The translations under genes and the position numbers were made by a program. 57,509 nucleotides of DNA from RZYY01 sp036794825 (GTDB lineage Bacteria > Bacteroidota > Bacteroidia > Bacteroidales > 4484-276). Position 1 is the stretch's first letter, and every line of letters begins with the position of its first letter. Of the stretch, positions 1 to 8,691 are shown piece by piece. The notes under the pieces are model-generated. The model saw nothing but the letters and a program-made list of their open reading frames with translations. It had not been told where the DNA came from and made no database searches. The stretch is taken from NCBI GenBank assembly GCA_036794825.1, contig DAIRGA010000031.1, positions 1-57,509 of the forward strand, given 5' to 3'.

Positions 1-684
1 GAAGAAAATTATCCCAAAACCAAAATCTCCGAAATCAACACCTTGCTGGCCGGTATCGCTGAAACCGACGCTGCGTATCAGTCTGCTGTAAAAGCCGGTG
101 ATGATTTGCTGGCGCAAAAAAGTTACGATTTGGCCAAAAGTGAGTTTGAAAAAGCTTCAAACCTGAAACCGGAAGAAAATTATCCCAAAACCAAAATCTC
201 CGAAATCAACACTATGGTTGCGGAAATTGAGGCCAACAACGCTGCCTACCAGTCTGCTATTGAAAAAGGTGACCAACTGGAAAAAGAGGAGAAATTCGAG
301 ATGGCCAAACTGGAGTTTCAGACTGCGGCTGGTCTGAAACCGGAGGAGGCCTATCCCAAGTCAAAAATCACCGGGCTGGACGCCAAAATCGCTGAGCTGG
401 GGCAAAAACAGGAGCGGTACGACCAATACATTTCGGGCGCCGATTTCCAGTACGATGCCGGAAATCTGCACGATGCAAAAGCTTCCTACCGTTCAGCGCT
501 GGAGATTTTCCCCGAAAGCGCTTATCCCAAAGAGCGCATTGCTGCCATTGACCTAGCGCTGAAAGCCGAACTCGAACGCATCCAGAAAGAGTACAACACC
601 GCCATTGCCGAGGCCGACCGTCAGTTCACCCTGAAAGCTTACGACAATGCCATCAGCCAGTACAGCATAGCTTCCGGTATCAAG
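1..684 (+). repeat. 171-bp in-frame tandem repeat (57 aa unit)
   Basis: Four units begin at 1, 172, 343 and 514, with the start of a fifth at 685. Bases 1-41 are identical to 172-212, so the first two visible units are recent duplicates, while later units have diverged. The array probably continues left of the window. Confidence 0.85.
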
Positions 685-1086
685 CCCGACGAAGAATACC
701 CCAGGAAGCGCATCAGCGAAATCACTAAAATTATCGAAGCCAACGTGGTGGTTGATGTCGTGAAAACTACGGAGCTGGTGGAGGCCAATGCACTCACAAA
801 GTACGATTTTACTCCCGTTCCCAGGCAGGGACGCCGCGAAAGTTACATCATTCTCAAAGCAAGAAACCTCAGCGACCGCGATTTCAGGGTGTTTCTTAAT
901 TATGGAAAAGATGGCGCCAACAACGGCGGATTTGTGATCAACATTCCCAAAGCTGAGCAAACCCGCGACTATATTGTAAAAGTTGGCGGCCAGTACAAGT
1001 GGTTCAGCGAGGACAACAACTGGATAAGCCTGCAGCCCGAAGGTGGAAATGTGGAGGTTTCGATGATACAAATATCTCAGGAATAG
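1..1086 (+). CDS. TPR-like tandem-repeat protein, 5'-truncated by the window edge
   Basis: The reading frame is open from base 1, so the true start lies to the left; the first possible start codon inside (TTG at 43) is internal. About 361 residues are visible. The N-terminal two thirds consist of a 57-residue helical repeat: units begin EENYPKTKISEIN, EENYPKTKISEIN, EEAYPKSKITGLD, ESAYPKERIAAID, and each contains an A-x-Y/F helix followed by a K/SYDxAKxxF helix, a TPR/SEL1-like pattern. The last about 100 residues (from about codon 260) look like a beta-rich domain with no repeat. No catalytic motif is visible. Such repeats usually serve as scaffolds; the cell location cannot be judged because the N-terminus is missing. 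It ends 410 bp before the pilin-like genes, so it is probably a separate transcription unit. Confidence 0.75.
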   Translation, partial: EENYPKTKISEINTLLAGIAETDAAYQSAVKAGDDLLAQKSYDLAKSEFEKASNLKPEENYPKTKISEINTMVAEIEANNAAYQSAIEKGDQLEKEEKFEMAKLEFQTAAGLKPEEAYPKSKITGLDAKIAELGQKQERYDQYISGADFQYDAGNLHDAKASYRSALEIFPESAYPKERIAAIDLALKAELERIQKEYNTAIAEADRQFTLKAYDNAISQYSIASGIKPDEEYPRKRISEITKIIEANVVVDVVKTTELVEANALTKYDFTPVPRQGRRESYIILKARNLSDRDFRVFLNYGKDGANNGGFVINIPKAEQTRDYIVKVGGQYKWFSEDNNWISLQPEGGNVEVSMIQISQE

Positions 1087-1496
1087 CGACTTAGCACTAT
1101 TTTCCAAAAATGGGAAACTTCATTTTCACTGGGTTTAGCGGTAAGCTAAAAATGGCGGTTTACCACAAATTTCCACGCTACCGGAAGCGGTTTAATTTGG
1201 AAAATATGCCATTCTTTACTTTTATTACCAGAATAATGTAGTTGATTTTCAGATGTTTACTGTATTTACCCGAAAATTCAGGCAACTTTTCGTGATGGGT
1301 GGAAGAAATTTTCCTAAAAAATTATCATTTTGAAATGCAGATTCCATTATGAGGACGTTTTGGCACGCTACTGAAAACATAACTTACTGTATTTCAATTA
1401 GTAAAAAGTTTGGCACGACCTTTGAAAACCAGGATATCAGTTCTTTCACAGAAATTTTCAAACAAAACATAAACAAACAATTAAATTTAAATTATT
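1087..1496. other. intergenic region, 410 bp
   Basis: No credible gene is seen here. The only notable content is two copies of the heptamer TGGCACG, at 1361 and 1411, exactly 50 bp apart; the second is listed separately as a weak sigma-54-like promoter candidate. The stretch probably carries the promoter and leader of the pilin-like gene at 1497. Confidence 0.5.
1411..1426 (+). promoter_or_regulatory. weak sigma-54-like -24/-12 promoter candidate
   Basis: The bases TGGCACGACCTTTGAA match the sigma-54 consensus TGGCACR-N4-TTGCW except that the invariant GC at -12 reads GA. It lies 70 bp upstream of the DUF4402 gene start. The mismatch is at a key position, so confidence is low. Confidence 0.25.
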
Positions 1497-2006
1497 ATGA
1501 AAAAGTTAGCAGTTCTCTTCGCAAGCATGTTCATCTTCGCAATCGCAGTTCAGAATTTAAACGCTCAAGCAACTTCAGCAACTGATGATGCAACAGCAAC
1601 AGCTAGGATAGTCACACCGATTACCCTAACAAATGATCAAGGTTTAGCTTTTGGAAATATTGCCTCAAGCAACTCACTTGGGACAGTCACAATAAGCCCA
1701 GCAAATGTTAGAACAAGCTCTGGTGGTGTAACACCTTCTGCAATTGGGGCTTTTAACAATGCAATTTTTCAGGCTGGTGGAGAGCCTAATGCAACTTATA
1801 CAATTACTCTTCCCACTTCTGTTACAGTAATTTCTGGTGCAAATAATATGACAGTTACAGGATGGACTTCTAATCCTAGTGGCACTGGTACATTAAGTGG
1901 ATCTGGAGCACAAACTATCAATGTTGGAGCTACCCTCAATGTTGCAGCAAATCAGGCAACTGGTGATTATTCTGGATCATTTAATGTGACCATTGCTTAC
2001 AACTAA
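1497..2006 (+). CDS. DUF4402 family secreted pilin-like protein 1
   Basis: This 169-residue protein has a signal peptide (MKK start, hydrophobic core, cleavage near NAQA at about residues 23-25) and a DUF4402-type mature part: an N-terminal ATA..IVTPITL strand, a FGNIA segment, an ISPA/VR segment, and a C-terminal G-x-Y-x-G-x-F-x-V-T-I-A-Y-N strand. The length matches the family (about 160-190 residues). DUF4402 proteins commonly sit beside PapD-like chaperones and ushers, as here, and are likely fibre subunits or surface proteins; that role is inferred. The gene uses A/T-ending codons far more than its neighbour at 2091, and it is closed by its own strong terminator, suggesting separate high expression. 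No Shine-Dalgarno sequence is visible; the leader before ATG is A/T rich. Confidence 0.8.
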   Translation: MKKLAVLFASMFIFAIAVQNLNAQATSATDDATATARIVTPITLTNDQGLAFGNIASSNSLGTVTISPANVRTSSGGVTPSAIGAFNNAIFQAGGEPNATYTITLPTSVTVISGANNMTVTGWTSNPSGTGTLSGSGAQTINVGATLNVAANQATGDYSGSFNVTIAYN

Positions 2007-2025
2007 AAAAAAGATTTCTTTAATA

Positions 2026-2052
2026 GGGCAACAACCTGTTGCCCTTTTTTTT
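2026..2052 (+). terminator. rho-independent terminator after DUF4402 gene 1
   Basis: A perfect 8-bp stem, GGGCAACA (2026-2033) and TGTTGCCC (2037-2044), encloses a 3-nt loop and is followed by eight T residues (2045-2052). It sits 20 bp past the stop codon at 2006. Confidence 0.9.
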
Positions 2053-2090
2053 GGTTTAATTGAAAAATCAGTAATTAATAGTTATAAACC

Positions 2091-2603
2091 ATGTACCGCA
2101 GCCTTATTGTATTCGTAGTTCTTTGGGTAATGATGCAGGGCAATGTAAGGTCGCAGGCTACAATCACAGGTCAGGCTTCAGCCGAAGTGATCGAGGCGCT
2201 CACGGCAACGGAAACCAACCAGTTGTCGTTCGGCCGTTTCGCTACTTCCAACACCGGAGGCAACATTGTGATAGACCCTACGGGCAACCGGCAGGCCGTT
2301 GGAGCAGTGATGCTGGTGGCCGGTCCGGCAGGACCGGGTCAGTTTCAGCTTACCGGCTTCCCCGATGCCACAGTAACCATACAGTTGCCGGATGGCCCGG
2401 CGGTTTTGCTACACCAAACCACCGGCGAAACGATGATTGTTGACAACTGGGTGTCTGACCCGCCCACAGGAAATGGCCCGGCAACCCTCACCAACGGCGC
2501 AGCCCTGGTGAGTATCGGCGCCACACTGTCGGTGGGCTCTTACGAGGAAAACCCGGTCGGTGTTTACGCAGGAACCTTCCAGCTTACGTTCGCCTACAAT
2601 TAA
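2091..2603 (+). CDS. DUF4402 family secreted pilin-like protein 2
   Basis: This 170-residue paralogue of the protein at 1497 has a signal peptide (hydrophobic core in residues 4-16, likely cleavage after RSQA at about residue 23). Shared family features are the LSFGRFATSN segment, IVIDPTGNR, and the C-terminal G-V-Y-A-G-T-F-Q-L-T-F-A-Y-N strand. It probably folds as an immunoglobulin-like beta sandwich and may be a minor subunit of the same surface structure. Unlike gene 1 it is GC-rich with C/G-ending codons, so the two genes differ in expression demand or history. It lies between two terminators, so it should be transcribed alone unless there is readthrough. Confidence 0.8.
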   Translation: MYRSLIVFVVLWVMMQGNVRSQATITGQASAEVIEALTATETNQLSFGRFATSNTGGNIVIDPTGNRQAVGAVMLVAGPAGPGQFQLTGFPDATVTIQLPDGPAVLLHQTTGETMIVDNWVSDPPTGNGPATLTNGAALVSIGATLSVGSYEENPVGVYAGTFQLTFAYN

Positions 2604-2632
2604 CCCAACCATTGAATTCTTCCCAATAAAAG

Positions 2633-2656
2633 ACGCTGTGAAAACAGCGTTTTTTA
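2633..2656 (+). terminator. rho-independent terminator after DUF4402 gene 2
   Basis: A 7-bp stem, ACGCTGT (2633-2639) and ACAGCGT (2644-2650), has a GAAA tetraloop and is followed directly by a T-rich tract. It lies 30 bp past the stop codon. Confidence 0.88.
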
Positions 2657-2981
2657 TTTAAGTTCATTGCAATTCCGGCCTATTTTGAAAAAAATCGGAG
2701 CATCGATAACAGTAATACCTTAAAGCTAAGCGGCATACCCATTGGTTTTTTCTATTTCCCGGTCGCGTGGATTACTGTGGATGGCTTGTTAAGGTTTAAT
2801 TTCTATCAGCTTGATTATCTAACTGTTACAAATAAAAGACAGGAAAATCTACGCCGGAATCGAAAAAATTCATCTAAATCAATTTCAATAAGATAGGGTT
2901 TTCGGTCAATCGTGGATTGATCTTTGCACTCAATAAAAAAAATTGATGTAGTTTTGAACAATCAACCAAATTCACATTTCA
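2657..2981. other. intergenic region upstream of the chaperone gene
   Basis: About 325 bp after the terminator hold no credible reading frame. The sequence is AT-rich near its right end (2925-2960), as expected for a promoter and leader. A TGATCTTTG at about 2918-2926 resembles the TAnnTTTG element but lacks the TA, so no promoter is called. Confidence 0.4.
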
Positions 2982-3860
2982 ATGGAACAGAAATTTAATT
3001 CGAATGAGTTATTGAATGCAAAGTTCAGTGGAATTACAACGCTTGTTGTAATGATTGTCATGCTTATGGTTGTACCGGAACTTACTCTTGCCCAGGGCAA
3101 CCTGTTGATTACACCAAGAAGGATTGTGTTTGAGGGGAACAAACAGAATCAGGAGATCAACCTTGCCAATACAGGACAGGATACTGCCGTGTATGCCATT
3201 ACCTTCGTACAGTACAGAATGAAAGAGGACGGGACTTTTGAGCAGATTGAGGAGCCGGATCCCGGCCAGCTTTTTGCCGATAAATTCCTGCGCTATTTCC
3301 CGCGTACGGTAACTTTACCTCCCAACGAATCGCAGACCGTGCGAATGCAGCTGAGACGGCTGCCCGACATGCAGGCCGGCGAATACCGCTCTCACCTCTA
3401 TTTCAGGGCTGTACCGGTAGAAAGGCCGCTTGGCGAAGAAGATGTGCTTGAGGATACCACAGCAATTGGAATCAGACTAACCCCGATCTTTGGGATTACT
3501 ATCCCGGCCATTGTGAGGGTTGGCGAATTGAATTCCAAAGTTACTTTCAGCGATATGAAGTATGAAATCCTTAACGATACCGTTCCTTCACTAAATCTAG
3601 TTTTTAACCGGGAAGGTGAAAAATCGGTTTACGGAGATTTGATCGTTGAATATGAGCCGCTAAAGGGTGCAAAAGTGGAGGTTGGCGTTGTGAGAGGGAT
3701 AGCCGTTTACACACCCAACAGTGTTCGCAGGTTCCAGATGCAACTCTCTAAACCCGAAGGTGTTGATTACACTTCAGGAAAGCTTTTGGTGCGCTACGTT
3801 GATGGAAGCGACACCAGTTCAGAAGTTTTTGCCACAGGGGAATTAATTTTAGGTCAATGA
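2982..3860 (+). CDS. PapD-like periplasmic pilus-assembly chaperone
   Basis: This 292-residue protein has a long N-terminus (about 15 polar residues, then a hydrophobic signal segment ending near LAQG at about residue 38). The mature part shows the PapD-type first immunoglobulin domain: LLITPRRIVFEGN, a NTGQDTAVYAITF strand, the acidic EEPDPGQ stretch, then FLRYFPRTVTLPPNESQTVRMQLRR and EYRSHLYFRA, which is the typical chaperone G1/F1 pattern. A second beta domain follows (residues about 165-290). The expected role is to bind fibre subunits in the periplasm and hand them to an usher. It overlaps the next DUF4402 gene by four bases (ATGA), so chaperone and subunit are translationally coupled. 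The usher-like gene follows at 4667. Confidence 0.8.
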   Translation: MEQKFNSNELLNAKFSGITTLVVMIVMLMVVPELTLAQGNLLITPRRIVFEGNKQNQEINLANTGQDTAVYAITFVQYRMKEDGTFEQIEEPDPGQLFADKFLRYFPRTVTLPPNESQTVRMQLRRLPDMQAGEYRSHLYFRAVPVERPLGEEDVLEDTTAIGIRLTPIFGITIPAIVRVGELNSKVTFSDMKYEILNDTVPSLNLVFNREGEKSVYGDLIVEYEPLKGAKVEVGVVRGIAVYTPNSVRRFQMQLSKPEGVDYTSGKLLVRYVDGSDTSSEVFATGELILGQ

Positions 3861-4417
3861 TAATTATCGGCAAAATATTTCATTTCAGTAGATGCAATCA
3901 TCACACCAACAAGCGGTTGTTATCCGGATTAGTTGCGTTTATCGGAATAGTATTTTGCTGTTCATTTTCCACTGGGTTGTTTGCCCAGCAGATGCCTTTC
4001 CCACCACCTAACCAGTTGCAGGTTTATGTGGTTCAGGATTTGAATTTTGGGAGTTTCACCACTGGTAGCGGGGGATCTGTGATCATAAGTCCCTCAGGAA
4101 TACGGTCGGCAACCGGTAATGTTTTTTTGATGGGAAGCGCTGCATACCAGGCAATTTTTAATGTAAGGCTGATACCCGGAAGGTTAATACATATTCAACT
4201 TGGTCCGCCAATACAACTTTACCGTGTTGGTGGAGGTGGTCAGGTGACCATGGAGATAGGGCCAACCGACAAGCCAAACAATCAATTTGTGACCACCGGG
4301 GGGCATCCATTTATTAACCCGGTGAGTGTCGGCGGGGTACTTACCGTTGGTGACAACACATCCAATCCGGCGGGAGCTTACCAGGGGAATTTTAGTGTGA
4401 CCTTTATCCAGGAATAA
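3857..4417 (+). CDS. DUF4402 family secreted pilin-like protein 3
   Basis: This 186-residue protein starts at the ATGA overlap with the chaperone. An extended N-terminus precedes a hydrophobic signal segment (about residues 22-40) ending near FAQQ. The mature part carries the family features LNFGSFTTGSGGSVIISPSGIRSATG, VGGVLTVGDN and the final G-A-Y-Q-G-N-F-S-V-T-F strand. Coupling to the chaperone suggests this is the subunit co-produced with it, perhaps a tip or initiating subunit; that is inference. It is the longest of the three paralogues and has a distinctive Pro/Gln-rich mature N-terminus (QQMPFPPPNQLQ). Confidence 0.78.
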   Translation: MIIIGKIFHFSRCNHHTNKRLLSGLVAFIGIVFCCSFSTGLFAQQMPFPPPNQLQVYVVQDLNFGSFTTGSGGSVIISPSGIRSATGNVFLMGSAAYQAIFNVRLIPGRLIHIQLGPPIQLYRVGGGGQVTMEIGPTDKPNNQFVTTGGHPFINPVSVGGVLTVGDNTSNPAGAYQGNFSVTFIQE

Positions 4418-4666
4418 AACGCAGCCGGCCCGATTGCATGAAAGTCAGCTTCAGGTCGGCTACGCAGGTATCAGAGGGAGTTCCGTTTGGTTAACGGTTT
4501 CAGGGTTTTGTGATAAGAAAATATTGATAATCAATTATATAAAACGGATTAGATTTTTTTATTCAAATTACTTTCGGTTGATTCGCTTACTCCTTTCTTT
4601 TTAGGCTTACAACTGTAACTGTTACTTAGTACCAATCAATTATCATTAAGCTCCAATTGTCGGGTA

Positions 4667-7216
4667 ATGCGCAGGCTTTTATTCCAGGTTTATTGCTTCA
4701 TTTTACTTCTTCATAGCATACCGGCTGTTGCGCAATCGGATGATTTTGAGGAGATTTCGGTATTTGTGCGGGTGCAGCAGATCGGCGGATTCGACATGAC
4801 GGGTATATTTTCGTACACCAACAATCAGTTTTACCTACCGGTAACCGATCTTTTCTCAGCGCTGAGAATCAACCAGGAGACCAAGGCGGGATTTGATACG
4901 ATCTCGGGGTTTTTTATTGACGAAAACAACAAATACCTCATCAGTTACCCAGGCCGTCAGATCAGGATAGGAACAACAGTGTTGAATATGGATCCTGCTG
5001 ATATGTTAAAGACAGAAACGGGGTTGTATCTCAACATAAATGTTTATGGCAGGGCATTCGGTTTATACTGCACCTTCAGTTTCCGGGCGCTGTCGGTGGA
5101 ACTCAGGACGGATACAGAACTGCCGGCCATCAGGGAGCTCAGGTTGCAACAGATGAGGCAAAATGTTGAACGCCTGCGAGGCGTAGTGAAGGTGGATACC
5201 ACCATCGAACGTACTTATCACCTCTTTAGGATGGGTATGATTGACTGGTCAGTTAACTCATCGGTGATGAGCGGCGAACCAGCCGACAACCGTATCATAA
5301 CCGGTATCGGAACGGAGCTTTTATGGGGAGAATCCAACCTACTGCTCAACTACTCCAGCCGCGATGGTTTCGACTTCCGAAACCAGCAGTATTACTGGCG
5401 CTGGGCCAACAACGACTCGAAATACATCAAACAGGTGAGAGCAGGCAAAATCAGTGCGGGCTCAATCTCAACCATTTACGACCCATTGCACGGTGTAACA
5501 GCTACCAACGCACCCACAAAATACCGCCGGTCATTTGGTTCATACACGCTTTCGGATATCACAGAACCGGGATGGAGCGTCGAATTGTACATCAACAATG
5601 TAATAGTGGATTACACACTGGCCGATGCTTCAGGCTTTTTTAGCTTCGATATTCCACTCGTTTATGGAAACTCGGACATAACACTGAAATTTTATGGCCC
5701 TTACGGCGAAGAGAGAATACGAGAGCAGGTTATAAATATTCCATTCAACTTTCTCCCGACCGGAGAGGCTGAATATGTGGTTACCGCAGGTGTTATCAGT
5801 GATTCGGCAAATTCCCTCTTTTCAAAAGCCGAGGTCAACTACGGTATCAACCGGTTTGTAACCGTTGGCGGTGGTTATGAATATCTCTCATCTGTGCCCG
5901 GTTCAAGCGGAATTCCTTTTCTGAAAGCCTCATTGACCCCTCATCCGTTTATTATGCTTTCTGGTGAATACGACCATGAGGTGGTTTCGCGGGGAAAGCT
6001 TAGTTTCCGGAACAAAACCAACCTGCTTTTCGAGGTGGACTATTCCAAATATGCTGAAAATCAACAGGCTATCCGCTTCAATTATCTCGAAGAAAGGAAG
6101 CTCACGGTATCGTTGCCATTCAAATCTGAATCGGTACGGGGATTTACCAGGATGTCATATAAACAGAATGTGTATGAGGAGCTGAATTACAACACTGCGG
6201 AGCTAACACTCTCGAGTTTTTTTGGACCATTTAATACCAACATAACGGGGTTTGGTAACTGGATCAGCAATTCAACTCCTTTTATCAGCGCCAACCTTGC
6301 TGCCGGGGTAAGACTGGGGCGGGGCTTCAATGTAAGGTCGCAGGCGCAGCTCGACGTCAATAATATGGAGTTTATCTCGGTTCGTTTCGAGGGAGAACGC
6401 CGCGTGCTGAAAAATGGTTACTTATCGCTCAATTTTGAACAAAATCTCCGCGCATACTACAGCAGCGTTGAGGTATCCTTTCGCTACGATTTCCCATTTG
6501 CGCAGACCAATATCTCCAACCGTTACAGTAACCGGAGATTTGCCGGCAACGCAGGTGCGAGAGGCAGCATCGCCTTCGGCAGCGGAAACGGTTATGTGCA
6601 TGTTGATAACCGGTCGGCAGTAGGTAGAGGCGGAATTACCTTTATTCCCTTCCTCGACATCAATCATAACAGCACCAGGGACGAAGGCGAAAGGCTGGTG
6701 GAAGGTCTCGGACTGAGGATTGACGGCGGTCGAATGCTAACCAGAATTGACGATACACTGACACGGGTAATCGAACTGGAGCCCTATACCAGCTACCTTG
6801 CCGAGATTGATAACTCAGGATTTGAAAACATCTCCTGGCAGGTTAAGATGAAAGCACTGAGCGTTTTTGTTGATCCTAACCAGTTTAAATTCATCGAGAT
6901 ACCGATTGTACCGATGGGCGAAATCAACGGGATGGTGTACATTAGGCGGGATGGCCAGACCAGGGGACTTGGCCGCGTTTTTGTCAATATTTACAAGGAA
7001 AACGGCGAACTGGCACAAAAAATCCTGAGCGAAAGCGACGGCTACTTTACCTTCCTCGGACTAAGTCCCGGAAACTATTACGCCATGCCAGACCCGGGAC
7101 AGCTCAGCCGCATCAACCTAAACCCAAAACCCGACAGAATTGAATTTGAGATTCTACCTTCCGAACTTGGAGATATTATTGATGGGCTGGATTTTATACT
7201 CACGCCAAAAGAATAA
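4667..7216 (+). CDS. outer-membrane usher-like protein of a chaperone-usher type system
   Basis: This 849-residue protein has a signal peptide (cleavage near VAQS at about residue 23). The order seen is: an N-terminal domain (about 25-150) with paired FYLPVTDLFSALRI segments resembling usher N-domains; the start of a barrel region rich in alternating strands ending in aromatic residues; a plug-like beta domain (about 295-370, with ELYINN, DIPLVYGNSDITLKFYGPYGE); the rest of the barrel to about 650; then C-terminal SdrD/carboxypeptidase-regulatory-like beta domains (FLDINHNSTRDEGE at about 665 and GYFTFLGLSPGNYYAMP near the end). Chaperone and DUF4402 genes just upstream support a usher role: exporting and assembling subunits through the outer membrane. 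It could instead be a distantly related barrel adhesin; the family match is by pattern only. Confidence 0.7.
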   Translation: MRRLLFQVYCFILLLHSIPAVAQSDDFEEISVFVRVQQIGGFDMTGIFSYTNNQFYLPVTDLFSALRINQETKAGFDTISGFFIDENNKYLISYPGRQIRIGTTVLNMDPADMLKTETGLYLNINVYGRAFGLYCTFSFRALSVELRTDTELPAIRELRLQQMRQNVERLRGVVKVDTTIERTYHLFRMGMIDWSVNSSVMSGEPADNRIITGIGTELLWGESNLLLNYSSRDGFDFRNQQYYWRWANNDSKYIKQVRAGKISAGSISTIYDPLHGVTATNAPTKYRRSFGSYTLSDITEPGWSVELYINNVIVDYTLADASGFFSFDIPLVYGNSDITLKFYGPYGEERIREQVINIPFNFLPTGEAEYVVTAGVISDSANSLFSKAEVNYGINRFVTVGGGYEYLSSVPGSSGIPFLKASLTPHPFIMLSGEYDHEVVSRGKLSFRNKTNLLFEVDYSKYAENQQAIRFNYLEERKLTVSLPFKSESVRGFTRMSYKQNVYEELNYNTAELTLSSFFGPFNTNITGFGNWISNSTPFISANLAAGVRLGRGFNVRSQAQLDVNNMEFISVRFEGERRVLKNGYLSLNFEQNLRAYYSSVEVSFRYDFPFAQTNISNRYSNRRFAGNAGARGSIAFGSGNGYVHVDNRSAVGRGGITFIPFLDINHNSTRDEGERLVEGLGLRIDGGRMLTRIDDTLTRVIELEPYTSYLAEIDNSGFENISWQVKMKALSVFVDPNQFKFIEIPIVPMGEINGMVYIRRDGQTRGLGRVFVNIYKENGELAQKILSESDGYFTFLGLSPGNYYAMPDPGQLSRINLNPKPDRIEFEILPSELGDIIDGLDFILTPKE

Positions 7217-7350
7217 GAAAGTTGAAGCGCCATTAGGCTTCTGTTCCATAAACATTTAAACAATACATTACCAGTAAGTTAGCATTGCTTGCTGTGATAC
7301 CTCGCAGGAATAACTGAAACACAGGCGTAAAGAATTCTCGTATTCCGTGC

Positions 7351-7358
7351 TATTTTTG
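7351..7358 (+). promoter_or_regulatory. -7 promoter element TATTTTTG before the MscS gene
   Basis: An exact match to the Bacteroidota TAnnTTTG element lies 32 bp upstream of the ATG at 7390. No clear -33 TTG is seen at the right distance. An alternative TTG start at 7369 would sit only 10 bp after this element, which favours the ATG. Confidence 0.5.
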
Positions 7359-7389
7359 CAAATTCATTTTGATTGATAAAAAAGAAAAT

Positions 7390-8682
7390 ATGCTTCAAAA
7401 AATTGATTTCTGGCTGGCCAATCTGCTTGATTCTTACAATGTTACCTTCATGTGGCTGGATCCGCTATCAACACTGATCAAATTGGTCATTGCACTGATA
7501 TTCAGTTACTTGTTGTTTTTACTTACCAATCAGATCCTGATTGCACTAATAAGGAGTCTTTCCCAAAAAACCGAAACCTTATGGGATGACATTCTCATCG
7601 AGCAGCACGTTTTCAATCGGTTGTCGTACCTGGTGCCGGCGTATGCGCTGTCGCGCCTGTCGCCTATGGTATTTTCGCCCTACCCGGAATGGAGCGGTTT
7701 TTTTCTGCTTGTGCTGAAGATCTTTTCTATATGGGTTGTAATCAGGTCATTTTCAGCATTTTTTAATGCAATTCTTGAAATCTACAAATATTACCCCGCC
7801 TCGAAAACCCGTCCGATAAAGGGGTACATCCAGCTTGCCAAAATTCTGCTTTATCTGATAGCCACCGTGGTGATTATTTCTGTACTTTTTGGCCAGAATC
7901 CACTGGTGATGATCGGCGGACTTGGCGCTTTTTCGGCAGTGCTGCTGCTTGTCTTCAAGGATTCGATACTCGGGTTGGTGGCAGGCGTTCAGCTAACGGC
8001 CAACGATATGCTTCGCCCGGGCGACTGGATTTCATTCCCAAAATACGACGCCGACGGAACGGTAATTGACATCACATTAACTACAGTAAAAGTGCAGAAC
8101 TGGGACAGAACCTATTCCACAATCCCGGCGTATGCACTTTTCAGTGAGTCGTTCAAAAACTGGCGTGGAATGGAGGAATCAGACGGACGCAGGATCAAAC
8201 GGGCAATAAATATTGACATGAACAGCGTGAAATTCTGTACTCCAGAGATGCTGAAAAAGTTCGAGAAGATTCATTATCTCACCCGGTACATCAATGATAA
8301 GGAACTGGAAATCAATGAGTACAATACAGCAAATAATATTGATCCGGATATCCCGGTGAATGGTCGCAGGCAAACCAATCTCGGAGTATTCAGAAACTAC
8401 ATTTTCCAATACCTGCTCAACCATCCCAAAATCAACCCGGAAATGCCACTCTCGATCAGGTATTTACAACCTACCGAGACCGGAATCCCAGTGGAAATCT
8501 ATGCTTTTACGCGTGAGAAAGGATTCGCCAGCTATGAGCCTCTTCAGGCCGACATTTTTGATCATCTCCTAGCCATAATACCGGAATTTGGACTGAAGGT
8601 TTTTCAAAATCCTTCGGGGTCGGATTTCAGAGCTTTAGTTACTGGAAATGAAACAATGCGGGGTATCCAGGCTAAGTCTTAA
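7390..8682 (+). CDS. MscS-family mechanosensitive ion channel (YbdG-like)
   Basis: This 430-residue membrane protein has several hydrophobic helices in residues 20-200. The MscS pore-lining helix and beta domain follow: GGLGAFSAVLLLVFKDSILGLVAG, then LRPGDWISFPKYDADGTVIDITLTTVKVQNWDRTYSTIPAYAL. After the beta domain comes a C-terminal region with the insertion typical of the large YbdG/MscM subfamily. The role is release of solutes and ions on hypo-osmotic shock in the inner membrane. The start was set at ATG 7390; a TTG 21 bp upstream is possible but poorly placed against the promoter. The gene converges on nfo with a 9-bp gap. Confidence 0.88.
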   Translation: MLQKIDFWLANLLDSYNVTFMWLDPLSTLIKLVIALIFSYLLFLLTNQILIALIRSLSQKTETLWDDILIEQHVFNRLSYLVPAYALSRLSPMVFSPYPEWSGFFLLVLKIFSIWVVIRSFSAFFNAILEIYKYYPASKTRPIKGYIQLAKILLYLIATVVIISVLFGQNPLVMIGGLGAFSAVLLLVFKDSILGLVAGVQLTANDMLRPGDWISFPKYDADGTVIDITLTTVKVQNWDRTYSTIPAYALFSESFKNWRGMEESDGRRIKRAINIDMNSVKFCTPEMLKKFEKIHYLTRYINDKELEINEYNTANNIDPDIPVNGRRQTNLGVFRNYIFQYLLNHPKINPEMPLSIRYLQPTETGIPVEIYAFTREKGFASYEPLQADIFDHLLAIIPEFGLKVFQNPSGSDFRALVTGNETMRGIQAKS

Positions 8683-8691
8683 CAAGGGGGA

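Noticed and set aside
1349..1585. 78-codon open frame overlapping the first DUF4402 gene
   Set aside because: It runs out of frame through the signal peptide of the real gene and has no family resemblance.
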